DNA from: Mucilaginibacter sp. UR6-1
GTDB lineage: Bacteria > Bacteroidota > Bacteroidia > Sphingobacteriales > Sphingobacteriaceae
Direction of reading: 5' to 3'
DNA: 64,000 nt
Assembly (NCBI RefSeq): GCF_020880975.1
Contig: NZ_JAJIWP010000003.1
Location: forward strand, 806,001-870,000
Under the pieces are notes generated by a model, which saw only the letters and a list, made by a program, of their open reading frames with translations, was not told the DNA's origin and made no database searches. The translations under genes were made by a program, and so were the position numbers. Below, one piece after another: positions 41,325 to 52,600 of the stretch; positions within the stretch are counted from its first letter, which is position 1; every line of letters starts with the position of its first letter.

Positions 41325-43499
41325 ATGATGGTGAAAAACACGTCTTTTTTTAAAATTGTAATTTTAACACTTATTTTATTTGCCGGTTATTTACCGGCTT
41401 ATTCTCAACCTCAAAAGGTTAATCAAAAATACTCAGCTTACCTGTTTGCTTACTTTACCGGCAATCAAAAAAATGAGGAAGCTATTCACTTTGCTTTAAG
41501 TGCTGACGGGTATCACTACCGCGCCCTAAATCAGGATAAACCAATACTTAACTCGGCAAAAATAAGCGAATCAGGCGGTGTGCGCGATCCGCACATTGTG
41601 CGCGGGGCCGATGGCAAAACATTTTACATGGTAGCTACCGATATGGTGTCTGACAAAGGGTGGGACTCTAACCGCGCCATGGTGCTGCTCAAATCAACCG
41701 ATCTGGTTAACTGGTCGTCATCCGTAGTTAATATACAAAAGAGGTTTAAGGGTAATGATAGTTTGATGCGTGTATGGGCGCCGCAAACTATTTACGATGC
41801 GGCGAAGGGCAAATACCTAATCTACTGGTCTATGAAACATGGCCTGCGCGGGCGCGATATTATTTATTATGCTTATGCCAATGCCGCTTTTACTGATCTG
41901 GAGGGCGAGCCGAAGCAGTTATTCTTTAGCCCGGATAAGGGCTCGTGTATTGATGGGGAGATTGTAAATAAAGATGGCTTATTTTATTTGTTCTACAAAA
42001 CCGAAGGGGCCAACCTGGGCATCAACATAGCCATATCAACCAAACTTACCGAAGGTTATAAGCTGCAAAGCGTGGATGTGCAGCAAACCAAAGAGCCGGT
42101 TGAAGGCTCGGGTGTATTTAAACTGAATGATGGCAGCGGTTATATACTGATGTATGATGTATACGCCAGCGGCCGTTACCAGTTTACCAAAAGTACCGAT
42201 TTTAAAACGTTCAAGGTAGTTGATGGTGAGGTGAGCATGAACTTTCACCCGCGCCACGGTACCGTAATGCCTATAACCACCGCCGAAGCGCAAAGGCTGG
42301 CCGCTAAATGGATGAGTGCCGAAGATGTACTGCTATCAGCAACTAACCCCGCGCTTAAAACAATCAATACTAAGCTGGACACTGCTGCAAAAACACTGGA
42401 ACTTGCCGTAAGACCCGGCACATCTTTAAAGGCTTTTAATCCACAGTTTACAACATTTCCGGGTATAATGGTTACGCCAAAAACGGCTGATCTTTCAAAA
42501 GGGCCAAAAATATTTACGGTTACCATAAAAGGTAAGGCCCCGGTAAAGTATAAGGTAAGCGCGGTTGAAAATCATAACCCTGTATTGGCCGGATACTACG
42601 CTGACCCGGATATATTGTATGCCGAGAAAACCGGCAGGTTTTACCTCTACCCAACCAGCGATGGCTTTACAGGTTGGTCGGGCAAGTATTTCAAAACCTT
42701 TTCATCGCCCGATATGGTGAACTGGAAGGATGAAGGCGTGATTATCGATCTGCCAAAAGATATAAAATGGGCCAAACGCAATGCCTGGGCCCCCTGCATT
42801 GTAGAGAAGAAGATAAACGGCGCGTTTAAATACTTTTACTATTTTACTGCAGCGCAAAAAATAGGGGTGGCCGTGGCTGATGATCCGGCGGGGCCGTTCG
42901 TTGATTCGGGTAAGCCGCTGATAGATGCTTTCCCCGATGGCATAACAGGCGGGCAGCAGATAGATCCTGATGTATTTTCCGATCCTAAAACCGGCAAAAG
43001 CTACCTGTACTGGGGCAATGGTTACATGGCCGGTGCCGAGCTGAGTGACGATATGGTATCGCTAAAGCAAGGTACTACCAAAGTATTAAAGCCCGGTAAG
43101 GATTACCGCGAGGGTACTTATGTATTCTATCGCGAGGGTAAATATTACTTTATGTGGTCGGAGGATGATACCCGCAGCCCGGATTACCGCGTGGCTTATG
43201 GCGTGGCTGATTCTCCGCTGGGCGAGATCATTATCCCGCAAAACAGCATCATCCTGAAAAAGGATGCTTTAAAGGGAATATACGGTACAGGGCATAATTC
43301 GGTAATACAAATTCCGGGTACGGATGAGTGGTACATTGTTTACCATCGTTTTAACTACCCTAAAGGTATTACCATGGGCGATGCGGCGGGTTACAACCGC
43401 GAGGTATGTATTGACAGATTGTACTTTAATGCCGATGGCACCATTAAACAGGTTATACCTACCCATACCGGTATAAAACCTGTAAGTGTAAAAAAATAA
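41325..43499 (+). CDS. Secreted protein with two GH43 domains in tandem
   Basis: A 724-aa protein with a signal peptide (about residues 8-28, PAYSQ). Residues 35-335 form a first GH43-like propeller: GGVRDPHIVRGADGKTFYMVATD, RVWAPQTIYDAAKGKYLIYWS and GSCIDGEIVNKDGLFYLFYK. A roughly 75-residue Ig-like linker domain follows. Residues 418-720 form a second GH43 propeller with AGYYADPDILYAEKTGRFYLYPTSDGF, WAPCIVEKKINGAFKYFYYF, IDPDVFSDPKTGKSYLYWGN and YGTGHNSV. First gene of the galactan-type locus, 35 nt before GH30. Likely exo-galactosidase or arabinofuranosidase activities. Confidence 0.92.
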   Translation: MMVKNTSFFKIVILTLILFAGYLPAYSQPQKVNQKYSAYLFAYFTGNQKNEEAIHFALSADGYHYRALNQDKPILNSAKISESGGVRDPHIVRGADGKTFYMVATDMVSDKGWDSNRAMVLLKSTDLVNWSSSVVNIQKRFKGNDSLMRVWAPQTIYDAAKGKYLIYWSMKHGLRGRDIIYYAYANAAFTDLEGEPKQLFFSPDKGSCIDGEIVNKDGLFYLFYKTEGANLGINIAISTKLTEGYKLQSVDVQQTKEPVEGSGVFKLNDGSGYILMYDVYASGRYQFTKSTDFKTFKVVDGEVSMNFHPRHGTVMPITTAEAQRLAAKWMSAEDVLLSATNPALKTINTKLDTAAKTLELAVRPGTSLKAFNPQFTTFPGIMVTPKTADLSKGPKIFTVTIKGKAPVKYKVSAVENHNPVLAGYYADPDILYAEKTGRFYLYPTSDGFTGWSGKYFKTFSSPDMVNWKDEGVIIDLPKDIKWAKRNAWAPCIVEKKINGAFKYFYYFTAAQKIGVAVADDPAGPFVDSGKPLIDAFPDGITGGQQIDPDVFSDPKTGKSYLYWGNGYMAGAELSDDMVSLKQGTTKVLKPGKDYREGTYVFYREGKYYFMWSEDDTRSPDYRVAYGVADSPLGEIIIPQNSIILKKDALKGIYGTGHNSVIQIPGTDEWYIVYHRFNYPKGITMGDAAGYNREVCIDRLYFNADGTIKQVIPTHTGIKPVSVKK

Positions 43500-43534
43500 C
43501 AGCATCTACTAAAACAAATACCCCTCTGTATACC

Positions 43535-45112
43535 ATGAAGATAAATAACATTACACTCGCAGCCATTTTTGTTTGCGGCACTATATTTAATGCGCGGGCG
43601 CAAACCGCGCAAAAGCAACTTACAATAACTATTGACGGAAAGAACACCGCCCAAGCCGTACACAATATAGGTGCATCGGGGTGCTGGTTTTCTGAGGGCA
43701 TTGGCAAGTATTGGCCATCAGCCAAGCGAGAAAAGATAGCGGAGTTACTATTCAGCCGTGAGGTTGATGCGCAGGGCAATCCAAAGGGTATTGGCCTATC
43801 GGCATGGCGCTTTAACATTGGCGGGGGTACAACCGAGCAGGGCGACAGTAGCGGAATAGTTGATTTTAGAAGACGTGTTGAAAGCTTTTTATCGCCCGAT
43901 GGCAAATACGACTGGACTAAGCAGGCCGGTTACCAATGGTTTTTACGCAAAGCCAAAAGTTATGGAGTTGAAAACCTGATCGCTTTTTCAAACACGCCAC
44001 CGGTGCAGTTTACCAAGAATGGCCGTGGCTTTAAAACCGAGAAGGATTATATATCAAACCTGAAAGAAGATAAGTACGATGCCTACACCGCTTTTTTAGC
44101 CGAGGTGATAAAGCATTTTGATAAAGAGGGATTGCACTTCAGCTACATTAGTCCGGTAAATGAGCCGCAGTGGGATTGGTCAAACCCGCCGGGTAAGGCC
44201 AGCCAGGAGGGAAGCCCCTGGACGAATACCGAGATTCACCGTGTGATCAGTTCACTCAATACCGAACTGGACAAAAATAAGCTATCCACCAAAATCCTCA
44301 CTACCGAAGCCGGTATGCTAACCTATTTGTACAGTGGTAAAACGGCATCGTCAAGGCAGATACAACAACTGTATGCTGATACTTCAAAACTCAATATTAA
44401 GAAGCTAAAATTTGTGCCGCCGGTAGTTGCCGGGCACAGCTACTTTACCGATAGTGGTGACAGCAGCATAGTAAACGTGCGCAAAAACGTGGCCGACACT
44501 GCTAAAAAATATGGCCTCGAATATTGGCAGTCTGAATACTCTATGCTGGCCGATGGTTTTAGAGAGGGCATCAAAGGTAAACGCAGCGCTATAGATTGCG
44601 CGTTGTTTTTGGCCAAAATGATACATCACGATTTAACCGTTGGTAACGCTTCGGCCTGGCATTTATGGAATTCCTACGAGCCCGGCAATGCCGAGTTTGA
44701 TACCCGATACTACCTGATTGCCCTGCAACCTAATAAGGAGCATACCGATGGCGAGTTCGCTATCACCAAAAACCTGTGGGCAATGGGTAATTACAGCCTG
44801 TTCATTCGCCCGGAAATGAAAAGGGTAGAGGTAAGCCGCGGCGATGGGCTTGATCTGTATAAGCAGGCGCAGGATGTAATGGTATCCGCCTATACCGGCG
44901 GTAAAAACAAGCTGGTGGTTGTGGCTATCAATTACACCGAAAAACCTACAGCTTTAAACCTGAATTTAAGTAACCTTAAAGGGGCTAAAACATACCGTAC
45001 ATACACCACATCTGCCGCGGCTGATGATAACTTAAAGGCATCGCCTGTGCAGCCGTTAAAAGGTAGTGTAGCGTTACAACCACGCTCGGTTACAACCATA
45101 GTGTTTAATTAG
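43535..45112 (+). CDS. Secreted family 30 glycoside hydrolase, beta-1,6-galactanase-like
   Basis: A 525-aa protein with a signal peptide (ending FNARAQ, about residue 22). TIDGKNTAQAVHNIGASGCWFSE opens the (beta/alpha)8 domain. Acid/base Glu210 is in SPVNEPQWDW and nucleophile Glu334 in YWQSEYSML. The C-terminal 90 residues form the side beta-domain typical of GH30. The WSNPPGKASQEGSPWTN region resembles GH30 endo-beta-1,6-galactanases. With GH43 and GH35 neighbours, action on beta-1,6-galactan side chains of arabinogalactan is a reasonable inference. Confidence 0.92.
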   Translation: MKINNITLAAIFVCGTIFNARAQTAQKQLTITIDGKNTAQAVHNIGASGCWFSEGIGKYWPSAKREKIAELLFSREVDAQGNPKGIGLSAWRFNIGGGTTEQGDSSGIVDFRRRVESFLSPDGKYDWTKQAGYQWFLRKAKSYGVENLIAFSNTPPVQFTKNGRGFKTEKDYISNLKEDKYDAYTAFLAEVIKHFDKEGLHFSYISPVNEPQWDWSNPPGKASQEGSPWTNTEIHRVISSLNTELDKNKLSTKILTTEAGMLTYLYSGKTASSRQIQQLYADTSKLNIKKLKFVPPVVAGHSYFTDSGDSSIVNVRKNVADTAKKYGLEYWQSEYSMLADGFREGIKGKRSAIDCALFLAKMIHHDLTVGNASAWHLWNSYEPGNAEFDTRYYLIALQPNKEHTDGEFAITKNLWAMGNYSLFIRPEMKRVEVSRGDGLDLYKQAQDVMVSAYTGGKNKLVVVAINYTEKPTALNLNLSNLKGAKTYRTYTTSAAADDNLKASPVQPLKGSVALQPRSVTTIVFN

Positions 45113-45212
45113 CAAAATAACGGCTGTTATAGCACAGCACCAAATGTTAAATAGATGTGTTTGCGATAAACATATCAGCATAATTTATATTTTTACCGTA
45201 ACAATTATATAC

Positions 45213-45244
45213 CATAGGTAACATACATTCTGCCTGTACCTATG
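45213..45244. promoter_or_regulatory. Inverted repeat upstream of the hybrid regulator
   Basis: cataggta (45213-45220) and tacctatg (45237-45244) are exact reverse complements 16 nt apart, 35 nt before the regulator ATG. Possible regulatory site; no matching copy was noticed upstream of susC. Confidence 0.3.
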
Positions 45245-45278
45245 AAAATTAACCGTTCGCGGTAAGATACCGAGTGCA

Positions 45279-48200
45279 ATGAGGGGATTATTAAAGAGTT
45301 TGATATGCCTGGTGCTGCCATTTGCCCTGTGCAAGCCGGTAATTGCACAGGTTTGGCGCGCATCGTTAAATAAGGTAAACGCGCCGGGTAATTACGCGTT
45401 AAAAGTATACACTACCAATGATGGCCTTCCGTCAAAAACAACTACCTGCGCCTATACTGACAGGCGGGGATTTTTGTGGGTAGGTTCAGAAAACGGGCTT
45501 TGTAAGTTTGATGGCTATACTTTTAAAACCTTTGTTACCATACCCGGTGATAGCACCACCATTACCAGCAATTATGTAAACGCTATTGTTGAGGATAGCA
45601 GGGGCCGCCTGTGGGTGGGTACTATGGATGGCTTAAACCTCTTCGATCCGCTTACCGAAAAGTTTGTTCGTTTCTATCATGATGATAAGGACGCGTACTC
45701 GCTAAGCAATAATAAGATTTGGAGTTTATTGGCGGATACCAGGGGCAGGATATGGGTAGGTACCGATGATGGCTTTAATCAGTATAACGAGAAAAGTACC
45801 CATAAGTTCACCGTTTACCAGCCCGATGCGGCATCGGTAACGGCCATGAAGGGTAAATCGGTAAATGCTATAGTTGAGGACAGGCAAGGCAACCTTTGGC
45901 TGGGCAATTGGAGCAGCGGACTAAATAAATTTGATGTTAAAACCCGCAAATTCAGCAACTACCAGCAAAGGTATACCGCGGGCGATAAAAACCCGAATGA
46001 TGTATGGTCGTTATGCTATGACGGCGATGGCCGTATATGGGTGGGCACCTATTGGAAGGGCTTGTTCTGCTTTGATCCTTCAACCGAAAAATTCACCGCA
46101 TACTCCTGCACCGCGGGTAAAAATTCGTCGGTTTTCAGTATCATGGCCGCCGGTAAAAACAGTTTGCTGATAGGCGGTTCCGAACATTATTACTGGCTTA
46201 ATACAGCTAATAAAACCTGGCAGGTGCTGCCCGATATCGCCAATTTTTCAAACGGGAGCAGTTATACCGATAAGAATGGCATCATCTGGATATGCTCCAA
46301 CAGCGGACTTATCAAGATTGACCGCGGGCAATATAAATTCAATCTGTTTAAACTGGCTTTGGGGCAGCGCCCGGTTAAGGCCATGCTGGTTGCTGATTCA
46401 TGTTTGTGGATTGGCACAAGTAACGGGCTTTTTAAGTACGATTATCGTACAGGTAAAAACCAAACTTATTTTCATGCTGCAGCTAAAGGCGCGCTGCATA
46501 GTGATGATATCATTAAGCTTTACCGGGATAGCAAAGGTGATATATGGGTGTTAACAGAAAATGGTTTTGACAGGTACGATCAGCAGGCGAACAAATTTAT
46601 TCACCACGAGCACCACTCGGCTATTGGCAGCCTGTTTAACGAGGATGTTTTCAGGGATATTATTGAAGTAGCGCCTGGCGAGTACTGGCTGGCCACGGAT
46701 GCCGGGCTTAAAATATTTAACAGCCAAACCGGAAAATTCACGCATTATTTCAATCAAAAAAATAACAAATATTCCATCAGCAACAACCACGTATACAGTT
46801 TGCTAAAAGATGGGAGCAATACCGTTTGGGTAGGTACTTACGGCGGTGGCCTTAACCGGTTTGACAGGCGTACGGGGCGGTTTTACTCATACACCACCAA
46901 CAACAATGTTAAGGGTAATATCAGCAATAACATCATCAAAACCATATTTCCTGATTCGAGGGGCAACCTGTGGGTTTGCACGCCCGACGGGTTGAACAGG
47001 TTTGATAAAAATAAAGGCACGTTCGAGGTATACTCGCGCCGTAACGGTTTTGCCAGTAATGTGTTCAATGATATTACAGAGGATAAGGCAGGCAACATAT
47101 GGGCGCTTACTGAAAAAGGTGCTTCGGTTTTAGACCCGGTTAAAAAAGTAGTCAGGAATTTTGATGAGGCCGATGGTTTGTTTGTGAACAGCGTAATGTT
47201 TAATGACAGGCTCAATGGCATATACCTTGCCGGTACCGATGGTGTGATCTATTTTGATCCGCTTAAAATAAAGTACAATGAGCATGTGCCGCCGGTTTAC
47301 TTCTCCGATTTTCAGGTGTTCAATAAAACAGTAATTCCGGGTGCCGATGCTCCGTTAAAAGAGAATCTGAACCTGGCCCGCGAGGTAACATTGAACTATC
47401 ATCAAAGCGTGTTTTCGGTTGAGTTTGTCGGGTTAAGCTTTACCCATCCGGAGAAGAATGAGTATGCCTACAAGTTATCCGGCTTTGATAAAAAATGGAA
47501 CTATGTAGGCAGGCAGCGCAAGGCAACCTACACCAACTTAAACCCCGGCACCTATAAACTTTTGGTAAAAGGCTCTAACAATGATGGGGTTTGGAATAAT
47601 AAAGGGAGCCAGTTAATCATCACCATTTTACCGCCATGGTACCTTACCTGGTGGGCTTATGCGTTGTATGCCCTTGCCGCTATAGGGGTGATCTACGCCT
47701 ATATACTTTATCGGGAAAGGCAGGCCAGGCTGGAGTATGAGATCAAAATATCGCACATTGAGAATGAAAAGGAAAAGGAGCTGAACGAGAAAAAACTTTC
47801 GTTTTTCACCAATGTTTCGCACGAGTTTCGTACTCCTTTAACGCTCATTATTAACCCGGTAAAAGAGCTGTTGTATCGGGATGATAAAAATGTGGATACC
47901 ACCAACCTTAACGTGGTTTACCGCAATGCCCGCAGACTGCTGGGTTTGGTTGACCAGTTACTGCTGTTCCGTAAGGCTGATCTGCAAGCGGATCATCTTA
48001 AAGTATCCGGGTTAAACGCTGTAAACCTAAGCAAGGAAGTGTTTTTATGCTTTAGCCACCAGGCCCGGTCAAAAAATATACAGTTTGATTTTAATACCAA
48101 TACTGATGCTGTTGAGCTGTATGCCGACCGCGAAAAGCTGGAGATCGTACTTTTCAACCTTTTATCCAACGCTATTAAATTTACACCCGAGGGCGGCAGG

Positions 48201-49412
48201 GTAGGCTTTACCATTAAAGACAAAGGTAACGAAATGCTGATAGAGATAGCAGATACCGGCTGCGGCATTCCCGAAACTACCGGCGAAAAACTGTACGACC
48301 GCTTTTACCAGGAGCCGGGCATCAATAACTCGCTAAAGGGCGGCTTTGGTATAGGCTTGTATATTGTTCGTACGTTTATTGAAAAGCACAAGGGTACCAT
48401 TACCTACCAAAGCAAGGTGGATAAGGGAACAACATTTACGATTGTACTACTTAAAGGCAAGGCGCATTTAAATGATTGTGAAATTATTGAAGATGTTGAT
48501 ACACGGTCGGAATTTTTGAAGGAGTTGATAGAAGATGAGATAACTGCCAACGCCAAGGTAGAGGCCGCCGAGGAATTGCTGTTTGACGATAAGCTGGCAT
48601 CGGATGTAAAAACGCTGCTACTGATAGATGATAATGATGATGTGCGCGAGTATTTAAAACAAATATTTAAGCTGGAATACCGTATTTATGAGGCCGATAA
48701 CGGTGAGGACGGTTTAAGGTTGGTAAAAGAATACCTGCCTGACCTGGTAATAAGCGATGTGATGATGCAGGGCATGAGTGGTATTGAGCTTTGCAGCGTG
48801 ATGAAGGAGGATGTAGCCATATCCCATATTCCTATCATATTGCTCACTGCCAGTTCATCGCCCGAAATAAAGTTAAAGGGCATTGAAGGGGGAGCTGACG
48901 ATTACATCAGTAAACCTTTTGAAAAAGAGATACTAAAGGCACGGGTAGCCAGCATCCTTAAAAGCAAAAACCATTTACAAAAGTATTTTTATAACGAGGT
49001 TACGCTCAACTCAAACAACCTGCGCATATCCGCCGAGTACAAGGAGTTTCTGGACAATTGCATCAGCATAGTTGATAAGCACATTACCGATCCTGACTTT
49101 AGCATACAGGTACTGGCTGATGAGATAGGCATGTCGCGGTCTAACCTGTTCAAAAAAATAAAGTCGGTATCAGGGCAGTCATCAAACAGCTTTATTAGGT
49201 TCATTCGCCTGCGTAAAGCTGCCGAAATATTTATCAATACCGATAATACCATTTTAGAAACCTCGTACCTGGTGGGTATTAATGATCCTAAGTATTTTCG
49301 TGAGCAGTTTAACAAGCTGTTTAACATGAACCCATCGCAATACATCAAAAAATACCGTAAAAATTTTTCGCACAACCTTGCCGTTAATCCTGATATGGTA
49401 AAATACAGGTAA
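45279..49412 (+). CDS. Hybrid two-component system regulator (HTCS)
   Basis: A 1377-aa membrane sensor-regulator that detects a polysaccharide fragment in the periplasm and activates the neighbouring locus. A signal sequence (1-24) is followed by two-component-propeller repeats (for example DRRGFLWVGSENGLCKFDGY) to about residue 690, then a Y_Y_Y domain to about 780. A membrane helix (785-812) precedes the kinase part: FFTNVSHEFRTPL with His848, and an ATPase with IADTGCGIPE and GGFGIGLYIV. The receiver has Asp1160 (VISDVMMQG). The C-terminus is an AraC-type domain (IQVLADEIGMSRSNLFKKIK). The presumed target is the susC-susD-GH35 operon. Confidence 0.97.
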   Translation: MRGLLKSLICLVLPFALCKPVIAQVWRASLNKVNAPGNYALKVYTTNDGLPSKTTTCAYTDRRGFLWVGSENGLCKFDGYTFKTFVTIPGDSTTITSNYVNAIVEDSRGRLWVGTMDGLNLFDPLTEKFVRFYHDDKDAYSLSNNKIWSLLADTRGRIWVGTDDGFNQYNEKSTHKFTVYQPDAASVTAMKGKSVNAIVEDRQGNLWLGNWSSGLNKFDVKTRKFSNYQQRYTAGDKNPNDVWSLCYDGDGRIWVGTYWKGLFCFDPSTEKFTAYSCTAGKNSSVFSIMAAGKNSLLIGGSEHYYWLNTANKTWQVLPDIANFSNGSSYTDKNGIIWICSNSGLIKIDRGQYKFNLFKLALGQRPVKAMLVADSCLWIGTSNGLFKYDYRTGKNQTYFHAAAKGALHSDDIIKLYRDSKGDIWVLTENGFDRYDQQANKFIHHEHHSAIGSLFNEDVFRDIIEVAPGEYWLATDAGLKIFNSQTGKFTHYFNQKNNKYSISNNHVYSLLKDGSNTVWVGTYGGGLNRFDRRTGRFYSYTTNNNVKGNISNNIIKTIFPDSRGNLWVCTPDGLNRFDKNKGTFEVYSRRNGFASNVFNDITEDKAGNIWALTEKGASVLDPVKKVVRNFDEADGLFVNSVMFNDRLNGIYLAGTDGVIYFDPLKIKYNEHVPPVYFSDFQVFNKTVIPGADAPLKENLNLAREVTLNYHQSVFSVEFVGLSFTHPEKNEYAYKLSGFDKKWNYVGRQRKATYTNLNPGTYKLLVKGSNNDGVWNNKGSQLIITILPPWYLTWWAYALYALAAIGVIYAYILYRERQARLEYEIKISHIENEKEKELNEKKLSFFTNVSHEFRTPLTLIINPVKELLYRDDKNVDTTNLNVVYRNARRLLGLVDQLLLFRKADLQADHLKVSGLNAVNLSKEVFLCFSHQARSKNIQFDFNTNTDAVELYADREKLEIVLFNLLSNAIKFTPEGGRVGFTIKDKGNEMLIEIADTGCGIPETTGEKLYDRFYQEPGINNSLKGGFGIGLYIVRTFIEKHKGTITYQSKVDKGTTFTIVLLKGKAHLNDCEIIEDVDTRSEFLKELIEDEITANAKVEAAEELLFDDKLASDVKTLLLIDDNDDVREYLKQIFKLEYRIYEADNGEDGLRLVKEYLPDLVISDVMMQGMSGIELCSVMKEDVAISHIPIILLTASSSPEIKLKGIEGGADDYISKPFEKEILKARVASILKSKNHLQKYFYNEVTLNSNNLRISAEYKEFLDNCISIVDKHITDPDFSIQVLADEIGMSRSNLFKKIKSVSGQSSNSFIRFIRLRKAAEIFINTDNTILETSYLVGINDPKYFREQFNKLFNMNPSQYIKKYRKNFSHNLAVNPDMVKYR

Positions 49413-49452
49413 TGTATTGATAGTTAATAATTAACATGTTTTTTTGAAATGG

Positions 49453-49491
49453 AACAGCGGGGGTGAATTATCAGTTTACCCCCTGTTTTTT
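49453..49491 (+). terminator. Putative terminator after the hybrid regulator
   Basis: aacagcgggggt pairs with accccctgtt (one bulged C) and a run of six T follows, 41 nt after the stop. It separates the regulator from susC. Confidence 0.7.
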
Positions 49492-49655
49492 GCCGGTTGT
49501 CCCCTTTTACTGTGCCCATTTTACCTGCAACTTAGCTCCATAAACCTAAAGTAACCGCTTAGTTTTTTCTTGCAGAATGATTAGTGCAGGCTCAGGCCGT
49601 GCTGCTGCGCGCTAATGCGGATATTTTACCAATTGTTAATATTTAATAACCTTTT

Positions 49656-52600
49656 ATGAGCATGAGAAAAAATTTACAGAACGAATTATCGCCTCCATGT
49701 TTATCGTCAAAAGCCATTTTGGCCGCAGCTTTTTTTTCGCTCGCGGTTATAGCGGTGAGGCCGGTACATGCCGCTGTAGTTAACCCTTTACACAAGGTTA
49801 ACGCGGCAATGAACAAATTTACGGTTAGCGGTGTGGTTACCGACGAAAAAGGCGCGCCGCTACCCGGTGTAAGCGTTATGGTAAAAGGTACCACCATTGG
49901 TGTAATTACTGATGTTGATGGTAAATACACCATACAGGCCAATACCGAAAGCGATGTGCTCGTGTTTTCATTCATCGGCTACCAAACTATTGAAAAACCT
50001 GTGGGCGGCAGTGCTAAAGTAAACGTTCAGCTTTCGGCAGACAATAAAGCACTAAGCGAAGTGGTAGTGGTAGGTTACGGTACGCAAAAAAAGGCTACCC
50101 TTACCGGTTCCATATCGCAGGTTAAGGGATCGGATCTGGTAAAGAGCCCGCAGCCCAACCTTTCAAACTCGCTGGCAGGCCGCTTCTCGGGCGTGGTGAT
50201 CAATAACCGCAGCGGCGAGCCGGGTTATGATGGTTCAAACATCAATATTCGTGGTTTAGCCACAACAGGCAGCAATAGCGTATTAGTGGTTGTAGATGGT
50301 GTACCGGGCCAGATAGGCGGTTTAGAGCGACTGGATCCTAATGATGTTGAAAGCGTATCGGTACTAAAGGATGCGTCGGCTGCTATATATGGTAACCGTG
50401 CGGCTAACGGTGTTATATTAGTAACTACCAAAAAGGGTAAAACAGGCAAGCCAACTATTAACTACAGCTTTAACCAGGGCTTTAGTTCGCCAACCCGTTT
50501 GCCTAAAATGGCCGACGCGCCTACCTATGCCCAGATCATGAATGAGATAGTTTATGACTCAAACCCGGCAGGTGGTTTAAACCAGGCTTATACTGATGAG
50601 CAGATCCAAAAATTCAGGGATGGTTCAGATCCGTTGTTATATCCTAATACCGACTGGATAGATCAGACACTGAAAAAGGTGGCCCTTCAAAATCAGCAAA
50701 ACCTTTCAATAAGCGGTGGTAGCGATAATGTTAAATATTATACTTCACTGGGTACTATATACCAGGATGGTATTTATAAAGAAGGGGTAACCAAATACAA
50801 GCAATACAACTTCCGTTCAAATATTGATGCCAACGTATCAAGCCGCCTTAAGGTAGGGCTGTCATTAGCTGGTCGTCAGGAAAACAGGCTGTTTCCGCAA
50901 GTTGGTGCCGGAGATGTATTCCGGTCAATTTATCGGGCTAAACCAATAGTTGCCGCTTATTATCCAAACGGCCTACCTACTGTAGGCATCGAAAATAATA
51001 ATCCGGCAGTACAGGTTACTGATATTGGCGGTACAGTTGATAACCCGACGCAGGTATTCAACGGTATATTGCGCGGTAGCTTTTTAATACCGGGGGTTGA
51101 GGGTTTATCGATAGATGGTTTCTTTTCGGTAGATAAATCAAACGCTTTTAATAAAAGCTTTTCAAAGCCTTATAACCTGTACCGTTATGATGCAGGTACC
51201 GAAACATATGTGCCTGTAGTAACCGGGGGTAACAACTCAAAAGCAACTTTATCTGAAAGCCACACCAATCAGTCGCTTATTACTTCAAACATTAAATTAA
51301 ACTATGCGCGCAAATTTGGCAAGCATGATATTAACACATTTGTAGGTTACGAACAAAGTAAAAACCACTTGGAATATTTTGACGCGCAGCGTTTCAATTT
51401 CCTTTCAACTCAATTGCCTGAACTTTCGCAAGGCGGGGTAGCTGCAACAGACTATCTTAACTCTGGTTACAGTACCAATTACACCCGTCAAAGTGTTATA
51501 AGCAGGTTAGCTTATAACTATGATGAAAAATACTTATTTGAGGGTCAGCTACGTATTGATGGATCATCCATATTTCCTGAAGGTAAGCGCTGGGGATATT
51601 TCCCATCAGCATCTGCCGCATGGCGTATCTCAAAAGAAGAATGGTTTCAAAACAGCGTAAAAGCTATCAACGATCTTAAAATACGTGCCTCGTATGGTTC
51701 ATTGGGTAATGATAATGTTAACGGTTTCCAGTATTTTGATAACTATGTGTTAGTTAACAACGGCTTTGTAGCTGTACCAACCAACGCAACAGCCGCAACC
51801 ATACAGCCGGGTGTAAACCTGGTTAAGCTGGCTAACCCTAATATTACCTGGGAAGTAGCCCGCAAGCTTGATATAGGTATCAATGCCACTGTATTTAATA
51901 ATTTCACCGTTGAGGCTATTTACTTCCAGCAAAAACGTTCATCCATATTAACACAGCGTAATGCTTCATTGCCTGGTTCATCAGGTATTGTAAATCCTTA
52001 CGGCAGCGACCCGCTGGTACCGTCAGAGAATATTGGTAAAGTAAACAGCACCGGTTTTGAAGGTACATTAGGTTATAGCTCTAACAATAAGGATTTTAAC
52101 TGGGGAGTATCAGGTAATTTTACTTATGCCAAAAGCAAGATCGTATTTATTGACGAAGCAAGTGGCACACTTGATTACCAGCGCCAAACCGGTTTGCCTT
52201 TAAATACTTACCTGCTTTACAACTCAATTGGTATATTCCGTACACAGGCCGATCTGGATGCTTATCCGCATGTAACCGGTGCCAAAGTAGGCGACCTGAT
52301 TTATGAGGATTACAATGGCGACGGCCAGATCACTGCCGATGACCAGACACGGACTAAATATGGTAACATTCCGCAAATAACCTATGGTTTTACCATGAAC
52401 GCGTCATACAAAAATTTCGACCTATCATTGCTGTTCTCAGGTCAGGCTCAAGTTACACAGTATGTATTGCCTGAAGCGGGCAGTGTAGGTAACTTTTATA
52501 GTACCTGGGCTGATAACCGGTTCAGTCCTACAAATCCGAATGGTAGCTATCCAAGGGTAACAGAGCGTGCATCAAACGCCATAAGCGGTGGTTCATACAA

